Below the pieces are notes generated by a model. It was not told the DNA's origin. It saw only the letters and a program-made list of their open reading frames with translations, and ran no database searches. Made by a program: the position numbers and the translations under genes. 64,000 nucleotides of DNA from Apoda limacodes (lineage: Eukaryota > Arthropoda > Insecta > Lepidoptera > Limacodidae): contig OX291549.1 in assembly GCA_946406115.1 (NCBI GenBank), positions 23,707,901 to 23,771,900 on the forward strand. The letters run 5' to 3'. Numbering within the stretch: position 1 is the first letter of the stretch; every line of letters starts with the position of its first letter. Positions 56,142-64,000 of this stretch are shown in pieces.

Positions 56142-57104
56142 AAAAAAATCACCGCCTTCAAGAACATACTAAAAAATAAATAAAACTTAAATAAATAAAA
56201 AACAATTATATACAGCTCATTAGTGGGCATGATAAAACATTTAAACTTTTAATTTGACACATTAAAAAAATGACTTCACTTCATTATTATAAAATACAGC
56301 CTTAAGCGTTAAACGTTAAATAAATAACAGGAGAGTCACAGTTCACAGTTAGCTTTATAGTTACTCAACATTTCAAGAAATAAATTATGTTCCCGCTACT
56401 AGTCGATTATGAGTTATGAATTAAAAATAGAAAAACGAGTAGGTTTTTAATTATATAAAAAATTGAGTAGGTATTTATTGTTCCTTGAAGTGGAATGCCA
56501 AAAAATTCAGCGAAGATAGGTAGGCCAGACAACATAGAGTTTGTAGGTAAGGTTTGTAGGAACTTTCTCCTCCTTAGCTAATCAAAATCAAAAACTAAAA
56601 CAATTATTTACGCGAATCAAAAGCAACTCGTCTCTAGGGTTTTTAGTAATGTGTTGAGGCTGCGCCTTACTTGAAAGTGCAGTTTTCTGCTCGATTTTAA
56701 AATCGATTCCACTGTCCTATTACAAGTTGCAGACTGGAAAAAAAATTACTGTATTTGTTTTAAGACATCTGTTAAAACATCGCTTTAAAAAATAACGGCC
56801 GAACCTCTCGTTTTTCTTTTTTTAATCCATAACTCATAATCGACTAGTAGCGGGAACATAATTTATTTCTTGAAATGTTGAGTAACTATAAAGCTAACTG
56901 TGAACTGTGACTCTCCTGTTATTTATTTAACGTTTAACGCTTAAGGCTGTATTTTATAATAATGAAGTGACGTCATTTTTTTAATGTGTCAAATTAAAAG
57001 TTTAAATGTTTTATCATGCCCACTAATGAGCTGTATATAATTGTTTTTTATTTATTTAGGTTTTATTTATTTTTTAGTATGTTCTTGAAGGCGGTGATTT
57101 TTTT
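56142..57104. repeat. Large inverted repeat: two arms of about 299 bp around a 365-bp spacer
   Basis: Left arm 56142-56440 starts 'aaaaaaatcaccgccttcaa' and its reverse complement closes the right arm at 57104 ('gcggtgattttttt'). The match runs through 'gggcatgataaaacattta', 'acaggagagtcacagttcac' and 'cccgctactagtcgattatg'. Arms differ by only a few changes. The spacer 56441-56805 is not shared with either flank. No clear target duplication was found. Confidence 0.92.
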
Positions 57105-57385
57105 GATGTCGCTTTGCATTTTAAACACTTATGTTAATCTATCCACTATAATAATAAGAAACTGTATGCATTCTAAACGTATATTATACATATTGCTTTT
57201 GTTATCTTTTATTTTATTTTCAATGTTTACATATTACAAAATTGGCAGTATGTCCGTAACCTTTGCCATTTCCTTACAACGAAATAATATCTTGGGAATA
57301 GAATATTTGTTTTGTAAGATTTTTGTGTTTGGCTAAATTTTCTTTATGAAGTTGGGTATTATAAAACTTATTGCTTATTTATGTA
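57105..57385. promoter_or_regulatory. 5' flank of the unidentified gene at 57386
   Basis: AT-rich sequence between the inverted repeat and the first coding exon. A 106-codon hydrophobic frame (57016-57336) begins inside the repeat arm and is low-complexity, so not called. No promoter element assigned. Confidence 0.3.
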
Positions 57386-57490
57386 ATGTCATACACTGAG
57401 CTTGAGCATGGTTATCAAGGATTGCGACAAGTTAATCAACCTCAATTTTACGTTGGGGATGATGGTAATCTTGTCCCAATAAGATCATCT
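57386..57490 (+). CDS. Putative first coding exon of an unidentified gene (35 residues)
   Basis: ATG at 57386 opens a clean frame: MSYTELEHGYQGLRQ, then FYVGDDGNLVPIRSS, ending at a consensus donor TCATCT|GTAAGT, phase 0. Composition is balanced and unlike the surrounding transposon scraps, and no simple repeat is involved. I do not recognise the protein. Downstream exons may be to the right or outside the window. One weak candidate for a 3' exon is 58879-58941, whose phase-0 reading is RRNQRIESLVKGQCEAGR then stop. Confidence 0.5.
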
Positions 57491-59190
57491 GTAAGTAACA
57501 TTTTGATGCCTCGAGCAGAATAACACGTATTGTAGTAGAACATATTGAATTAAAATATTTAATACAATTGTACCACAGATGAAACCATTAGAGTTACTAT
57601 AAAAGGGTGCAAAAGTTTTTGGCAGGTTCTGATTAACAACTAAAACAAATAACCATGTTTATGGGCACATGACTGAAATAACTCAACTTAATGCACAGGC
57701 TGTTAGTTTCACGGGTCTTCAGTTTGCAGGCAACGCTTCAAATTATAGTGTCAAGGGTGTCCAGTATTGTTTGAAAGCTTAATTTATGGAGCTTATATGC
57801 CATATACCTTCCATTCAAAAGTAATAGGAGTTTGGAATTGTAAAATAGGTGTGGTTTGGGCACAACTTGCCACTGCCCTGCGCCCTTGCTTAGTTCACTT
57901 AATTTGTGTGCTATATTCACTTTTAGTTACACTGACCTCCTACTGATAGAACTCAATGGTTTTTTTTCATTTGGTACTATTACTAGAAATGACAATTGAA
58001 CTTAGCACCAGACCAGGCTCGGGTGCCCACAATCAACAAACACCTCAACCAGGCCTTAATCAAGCCTGGGTTGAAAGTCTATCTTTCCTTTAAAAATACC
58101 CTGCTTTTGGTTTTAGTTAGTTCTAGTGAAATAGTGAAAATTTTGCTGCCCTGTACTGAAGGGTAACTGAATCCCCCCATGTAAGTTCCCTGATTATTAG
58201 TAGTTTAGGAGATAGATTTTTTTTACAATTTTTGACTTAATTTATACTGCCATTGGTTTTAATGTTTTTTATTTTTCTATTAGACTTTTCTTGAAGGTTT
58301 GTGTTGTTGTAAATGGGCTACACAATATAGACATCTATATTGTGTGGCCACTCCACTTATAAAATTTAAATAACAAATGGTGCCAATAGCTATTTTGCAG
58401 ATCCAACTGTTTTAGTTGGGACCTGACAGTCTAAGGGTTAATTTGTTCCAATTTTTTTGTATAACTTTGTATACTGATGAGTCGCAAGTTGAGCAAACAG
58501 AAATATTTATAAGTAGTTATAGTAACCACACTTAGGCAATCAAAACTTGACATGAAACTGGAACTCAAGCCTTTTGATATTGTTTTATATCTGAAAACTA
58601 AATGGGCCACAGAAAATGTATAATAACATGCAACTGTCGAGTTGAGTAAAGAATTTTCTACTAAAACATACCAAACTTTAAGACAAAATGACACTAGTGC
58701 AATTTTATAACTTGTGTTTATCTGTAAATTATTTTTTAATCCTAATTTAAAACAAATAAGTAATATGTAATGCCATTTCTAGTTTCCACCCAGTGTTTTA
58801 TTTTGTGGAACCTCATTTTTATGAATAAAATTATTTAATTTTTATTTATTTATCGCTTTATTTGGCATTTGGCAATAGATTAGAAGGAGAAATCAAAGGA
58901 TTGAAAGCCTGGTTAAAGGCCAGTGTGAGGCAGGGAGATAACAATATATTATGTGCGACACCTTTTGCCTTGCATGCTATTGCTACTTGGTTTCACTGTA
59001 AGGCTATATTTTAGTAAGTACAAACCTAGTTATGTAGGTACTATTTGCTTCATAACTGAGGTGCGAACTTTTAAATCGTTCTATATACTCTTTTTTAGCT
59101 GTATCAAAGACTATTTCACTATGGGACAAGGTACATAGGAATGAAGATAGATTGCCACCTCACCACCACCTTTGTCTTTTCAATCATTAC
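57491..59190. other. Presumed intron/intergenic DNA after the 57386 exon
   Basis: Mostly AT-rich and unassigned. 'accaggcct...caagcctgg' near 58048-58071 forms a short inverted pair. Frames at 57738-57920 (-) and 58431-58694 (-) have no recognisable homology. Confidence 0.4.
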
Positions 59191-59194
59191 AATA

Positions 59195-60230
59195 ATAAAA
59201 ATAATAAAGCCTTTTATTCCCCATGCTATTTACAGTACATACATTTAAAAAAATTTACTCTACATTCCATTTTATTGGAGAGTCCAATTTTGGACGAAAG
59301 CCTCCTCCAACGCATTCCATTTTTTTCTGTCGGCCGCCAGTCTTGACCAGGTCCCGCTTGCCACCTGTATAATATCATCAATCCATCGATGCCTGGGACG
59401 ACCTCGAGGACGCTTTTCCTCTCAGGGTCACCAATGAATCACACACTCACTCCAATGTCCATCAGTAGCTTGTGCGAAATGACCTGCCCATCTCCATTTG
59501 TATCTACAAGCCATCTCAGCAGCATCTTTCAGCTTAGTTCTGTTTTGTATTTCTGTGTTTCGCACTCTTTGGCTAAGATCAACCCAGCATGCTTTCCATT
59601 TTTCTTTGGAATACTTGAAGCTTCCTTTTTATTTCCTTTATTAGTGACCAGCATTGGTATCCATACAGTAACATGGGTAAGATGGTATTGTCAAAGGCTT
59701 TCTTTTTTATCCTGATGGGTAATTTACACTTAAATATGTGTTTAAGCATCCAATATTTACTCCAAGCCATTTTGATGCGTCTTTCTACTTCTTTCAGAGT
59801 TTGACTTTCGGAACCTATATTTTGTCCCAAGTATGTGTATGTGTCAACGTAATTTAGACTTTGTTGATCTATCTTAATAGGTCTTCTGACTGCGTTTGTC
59901 ATTATGCAAGTTTTGGTTGCATTCATGTGCAGTCCACATTTTCTGCTATCAAGATCCAGACTTTGTAGCATGATTTCTAGATCATTATAGTTCTTGCTGA
60001 ATATTATAATGTCATCAGCAAACCTTAGATGAGTTAATTTCTCGCCGTTTATGGTCACTCCGAAGTTCTCCCTGTTTAGTTTTCTAAATATGTCTTCCAA
60101 TAGCGCTGTAAATAAGTTAGGAGATATGGGATCGCCTTGTCGGACACCTCTTTGTATTTAAAACGGGCTGCCCTTTCTTCACAGCCTGACAACTGCCTAG
60201 CTCTCTCTATATATTGTCTTTAGTAGTGTA
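59195..60230 (-). mobile_element. RTE-type LINE fragment
   Basis: On the minus strand: GVRQGDPISPNLF (60150-60110), LTHLRFADDIIIFSKNYNDL with the FADD active site, THMNATKTC-like LHMNATKTCIMTNAV, SLNYVDTYTYLGQNI and LPMLLYGYQCWSL, then an eroded C-terminal end to about 59240. It ends in 'aataataaaaataataaag' at 59189-59208. This is the same broad group as the fragment beside PEX5. Confidence 0.9.
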
Positions 60231-60344
60231 CTTGTGATGCACGCCATAATCATCAATCATTACAAATCAACCAAAAATCAGGTAATGATTAGGAAGTAGA
60301 TTGAAAGCAAGGTTACAGCCAAGATTCTGTATAGCGCAAATATA

Positions 60345-60625
60345 ATTGATGTCAAAAGATACCATAGAACCGAAATACTCGCCTACAGTGCGGTTTCAGA
60401 GAAATTTCCTCCTGCGAATGCTTAGGTTGCAGAATGAGCTTTCTGCCAAGGTTTTCTCTAAGGACTACAATATGGGGTTCTTCAAGAAAGAAGTTATTAG
60501 ATGTTTAAAAGGTCAGCAATTTGCAAATGATACCCCTGGTGTTGAAAGCGTTCATAGGTTACGGTGACTGCTTACCATCAGCTGGGCCGTAAGCTTGTTT
60601 GCCATCTTAGTGGTATATAAAAAAA
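60345..60625 (+). mobile_element. LINE family 1, 3' end fragment
   Basis: Encodes FQRNFLLRMLRLQNELSAK and [19 protein letters not shown], the C-terminal end of family 1, followed by 'gggccgtaagcttgtttgcc' and 'ttagtggtatataaaa'. It is 5'-truncated and diverged. Confidence 0.85.
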
Positions 60626-60629
60626 AAAT

Positions 60630-61015
60630 ACTAGCATGTCAGGGTAATGTGCTGGAATACTGTGGGCGTTTATATATAATATGTTTAAGTTTATTAGAGA
60701 GCCTGAGAAAACGGGAGAAAGCATCTTTTTACGGAAATTACTATCTCTCATACAAAAATCTTAAATTTCAAAAAGCTCGTATTTTACAGTCCAAATCTTC
60801 ATAGAATTAATTAAGATCTTTTGAAAAATATCTTGAAAACCTTTCACCTCAATATGAACATTCCTCTTATAGCTACTCACTATTTTTCTAATAGTTTACC
60901 CATGCTTTTGGACTTAATGATAGTTTCTTCTCCTTTCCGTAACATTACTCAGCATGGTCAGTGTGCTGCTGACGTTTTTTTCTACAATGACTTGTGTTGG
61001 ATCTTAAGGGCATAA
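60630..61015. mobile_element. Rearranged LINE family 2 endonuclease scraps
   Basis: 60630-60715 matches the minus strand of copy B near 32341-32420. 60735-60800 on + encodes YLSYKNLKFQKARILQSK. 60850-61000 on + encodes LNMNIPLIATHYFSN, LLDLMIVSS and HGQCAADVFFYND, which in an intact element precedes the YLSYK part. Orientation and order are therefore scrambled. Confidence 0.6.
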
Positions 61016-61319
61016 CAAATACAAACATATAGATTTTAAGTAATTCATCATCTTCAAATTAAACCATTAAATTCATTATATTTCAACAGTATAATATGCA
61101 CCAACTGAGGATACGAATATGTATGTATAGGTACGCGTCCGAGCGGTCGAGCCACAGCCCAAACAAGGATTGTTCCTTGTTAGACAGAGATGTAAGACTC
61201 GCCTGTCCTGTAACCCGTAGGTATCATGACCAATAAAGTCGTATTCTTAATACTCTCTCCCTGTGTTAGTCCTAGAGCATATCTAAGATTAATCTAAAAC
61301 ATAAAGAAAAATAGTGGTA
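61016..61319. other. Possible LTR region of the Copia element
   Basis: Lies at the 3' end (minus strand) of the Copia remnant. It holds 'aataaagtcgtattctt' and a GC-richer block 'gcgtccgagcggtcgagcc'. An LTR is plausible but no second LTR copy was found for comparison. Confidence 0.3.
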
Positions 61320-63130
61320 ATTTTTTTTTATCTAACATCTTATCTTCAGGTAGTGCCTTGGTCATTATATCAGCTATATACTCCTTAGTTGTAAGTTGTA
61401 ATCGTTTACCCTATTTTCCTCAATAGATTGTTAAATAAAATCGCCATGTGTTTCAGCCATATGTCTGAGGAACTAGCTACTATGTTCCCTCTCTCAAAGT
61501 TCTCTTTATTTCCTTTAAATATTCATTGAACATTTCAAGTTTGTCATTTTATGTTTGTGCCATACTTTGTATAAAATTTTGGCTTGTACCCTCATTGGCT
61601 CACCCTCTAAACCATATTCCTCTAACTTCTCCTCTTATTTCTATTTTTCACTGGTCCACTCACCATGAGAGTACGATGAACTACACTCTTTTATGTAGAA
61701 TTTGTTGATAATACTTTTTTTGTTTAAGGTAAATTTATTTTTGTATATATTTTTATTTCTCTCTTGATTTCTGTGTATATTCTTTCATGGGCTATCCAAA
61801 ATCTTTTATTTCAAGGGCTTTGCTCAAATTTCTCTTAATTTCCTCTACTCTATGTCTAGATCATTATTAGCTGCCAATATTTCATCAACATATATTAGCA
61901 ATATAGCCATTTTACCGTCCTTTCTCCATGTATGTAGACATGGTTCATGTAAATCAATCAACAGACCATTCCATTTCTTTGGACTTACTTTTTAGCCATA
62001 TGGTTCTTTTTGCCAACTTACATACTTTCGATACTTTGGTGTGGTTGTCTACCTCTAAACCATCTGGGATCTCCATATAAACCTCTTCATCAAGTGTTCC
62101 ATTGAGGAATGCAGTCTTGACGTCCATTTGACACGCACATAAATCATACTTGTTTATTATTGCAAGTACAGCTCTAATGACTGGGAGTCTTGAGACTGGT
62201 GTTGATGTCTCTTTTAAGTCATAATTGTTTTTATTTTTAAATCCTCCTATAACCAGTTGAGCTTTGTATTATGTAGATCCGTCAGCTTCCTACATCCTCT
62301 TAATACCCGCTTTGAATCTATGATGTCTGATCTTTTGTTTTTTAATTGTATTTTTCTTCTATTCACTAATTTTCACACATTATCATTCATGGAGTCAAGT
62401 TCTTACATTGCTCATTTCCAAAAAGTCTCTTCAAAAGTCAATGGTTTTCTGTTAATTAAGGCTATAAGACATTGCCTTCACTCCTCTTCCTCTTCAGTTC
62501 TGTTCTTGACATCTTTTCTTTTGGTGTAACCTCTACAGTACTTACATATTTTTATTAAACTAATAACCTCTATGGGCCTTTTAGCTTGTTGAATTTTGTA
62601 TATCACTTCAACTATAAACTAACTTTTAGTTCGACTTATATTTTGCTCTGCCTTTGCCTCTTTAGGTTTCTTACATGGTCTTCCTAACTTCTTTGGTTTT
62701 GACTTTTTCTGCCGCTGCCTTCTCTTGAACTTCCCCTGGAAATTCTTTCATTCACTTCCAATCAGCTTGGTCCTCTTTAGTAGATGTTGTATTTTTATTT
62801 CCTCATGCTCACTTTTTTATAAACTTCTTTATAAACAAACTTTTCATTAAATCTTTCATGTCTTGACTCAAAGAATCATCCTGAGCTTGGATGCCACAAT
62901 AGAAATCCAGTAGATGTGTTGCCAACAAGAACAGCTTTCGGTGTACGTTCACCAAACTGCAGACTAGGCTTTAGAACCTTGATATATCCTATAATCGCAT
63001 ACTTTTTTCTCAAATAAGAGCTTGCATTTGGTGCAAACTTCGTCAATTGTGTTTGGTAAGTAATTGATATATGTGATGTCCTGTTAAATAAATGTGCTGC
63101 TTCTGTGGACTTTTTATTTTTACCCAACAG
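61320..63130 (-). mobile_element. Decayed Ty1/Copia retrotransposon (integrase end, RT, RNase H end)
   Basis: Minus-strand order: integrase C-terminal FGERTPKAVLVGNTSTGFLL (about 62890-62960); RT with CQMDVKTAFLNGTLDEEVYM (about 62075-62140); IYVDEILAANNDLDIE, the Copia RT active site with Glu in place of the second Asp (about 61855-61905); and RNase H end LTTKEYIADIMTKALPED (about 61345-61400). The spacing is shorter than in an intact element and stops are frequent. Confidence 0.85.
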
Positions 63131-63424
63131 ATTGCGCGTAGAGCTTTTTAGAATTGTCCGGTCTTAACTTCTGATTTTATTTAATAAACTCTAGCCAATC
63201 TAAAATATTTATCAATGTGTACTTTAATAAACCACTTTTGTCCCGGATGGTAATTAAGTTTAATTGGTCCCATGATATTTGTGTATGACCTGTTGGCCCT
63301 TTTTCTAGTTTCTTTAAAAGAAAATCTTTGACATGATACAGACCTCGTAATCTTTTAATGAATCATCAAATTAAACATTTTATTTATATGAACACATCAT
63401 AATTTTCAAAGTTCAGAAGTCGGC
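63131..63424. other. Unassigned, probably 5' part of the Copia remnant
   Basis: AT-rich, with possible integrase-like scraps on the minus strand but no motif I can defend. Confidence 0.35.
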
Positions 63425-63805
63425 AAATCTAAACATACTATCTGTTTCTTCCGACGCTGTCGGAAATGATTGCATTAGCCTCAATCCTATCCTCGATACT
63501 GTTAGTGTTGTTCCTGTTGTAACAAATATCTTAAATCACTCAATATCTACCTGTTCCTTTCCTGAATAATGGAAAGGTGCCATTATTATTTCTTTACCAA
63601 AGAAATCCAATTTATCAATCTATTCCGATTTTTAGACCGAAATCTATCCTGCCCTTCGTGTCAAAGGTACTTTAATGTCTTGTTCAGCAACACTTATCTT
63701 GTTTTTTGATAAAATATAATTTGTTAAATCCACTCCAATCTGGTGTCCGTCCTGTTCATAGTACGGCTACTGCTCTGTTTAAAATGACGGCTGATATTTG
63801 TCTGT
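63425..63805 (+). mobile_element. LINE family 2 RT fragment
   Basis: On +, in broken frames: KVPLLFLYQRNPI (the 'PLPKK' block region), SIPIFRPKSILPFVSKVL, and NLLNPLQSGVRPVHSTATAL. These equal the RT blocks of copies A and B with many lesions. It ends where the next fragment starts. Confidence 0.8.
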
Positions 63806-64000
63806 AATTTTTTTATGCCACTAAGGTGGCAAGGAAGCTAACGGTCTGCCTAATGGTAAGCGGTCATCGCAGCCTCTAGATGTCAGTCTGTCGTTGAATC
63901 GATTTAAAAGGCCTAGCTGGTATCCGAGACATGGCAGCAGTACTCCATATGGGGCCGGACAGAGAGAATTAGACAAAGTGGTCTCGACATCAGACACAAG
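63806..64000 (-). mobile_element. LINE family 1 3' end fragment, cut by window edge
   Basis: 'tttttttatgccactaaggtggcaaggaagctaacggtctgcctaatggtaagcggtcat' (63807-63867) is the minus-strand 3' terminus. After an internal deletion come 'catggcagcagtactccatatgggg' and 'gtctcgacatcagacacaag', RT-region sequence. It continues past 64000. Confidence 0.82.

Noticed and set aside
57016..57336. 106-codon hydrophobic ORF
   Set aside because: It begins inside one arm of the inverted repeat and consists of AT-rich low-complexity codons; no domain or splice signal.
58879..58941. Terminal exon for the gene starting at 57386
   Set aside because: A phase-0 acceptor and a 20-codon frame exist, but the match is only positional; another frame over the same DNA is longer. 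Kept only as a hypothesis.

Overview
This is a eukaryotic window and almost certainly comes from a moth or butterfly (Lepidoptera). Conserved housekeeping genes with GT-AG introns sit in AT-rich DNA full of transposable elements whose 3' ends, tRNA-derived SINEs and recurrent repeats I recognise as lepidopteran. There are no bacterial features, no CRISPR array and no credible tRNA or rRNA gene. The species cannot be named from the sequence.

Six host loci can be supported. (1) The last two coding exons of METTL5, the 18S rRNA m6A methyltransferase, lie on + at 2235-4622, with the 5' part off the left edge. (2) A complete ALDH7A1/antiquitin gene lies on -, from start codon 22433 to stop 5326. 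Its eight coding exons join in frame to 537 aa. (3) A complete three-exon gene at 41024-37201 (-) encodes a twin-CX9C protein of the C22orf39/UPF0545 (PANTS) family, 153 aa. (4) An intronless PEX5, the PTS1 receptor, is on + at 46228-47817, 529 aa. (5) A four-exon TRMT44 (tRNA-Ser Um44 methyltransferase) lies on -, 53588-49711, 595 aa. (6) An unidentified first coding exon is on + at 57386-57490. METTL5 and ALDH7A1 converge. These genes are not an operon and I see no shared pathway.

Most of the rest is mobile DNA. A 325-bp satellite fills 1-1300. A decayed CR1/Jockey-group LINE (family 1) lies inside ALDH7A1 intron 1 (about 15.1-18.5 kb), with fragments elsewhere. Two copies of a second LINE (family 2) lie in the gap between ALDH7A1 and C22orf39. 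The 29.3-33.9 kb copy is nearly intact, with an open ORF1 and an ORF2 broken by one frameshift. The 23.5-26.4 kb copy is 5'-truncated and has an in-frame stop. RTE-type fragments flank PEX5 and lie at 59-60 kb. A decayed LTR element sits at 42.6-44.4 kb and a decayed Ty1/Copia element at 61.3-63.1 kb. Several DNA elements were found from terminal inverted repeats and target duplications: hAT-like (39697-40743), piggyBac-like (50946-51455), Harbinger-like (52211-52433) and a 288-bp MITE (9338-9625).

The most unusual structures are a pair of about 299-bp arms forming a large inverted repeat at 56142-57104, and an 80-bp tandem duplication that copies a TRMT44 splice acceptor. Others are a PEX5 without recognisable WxxxF/Y motifs, a 2.4-kb unclassified TIR-bounded element in an ALDH7A1 intron, and a 302-bp repeat shared by METTL5 and ALDH7A1 introns. 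I found no clear evidence of a new multi-gene system.
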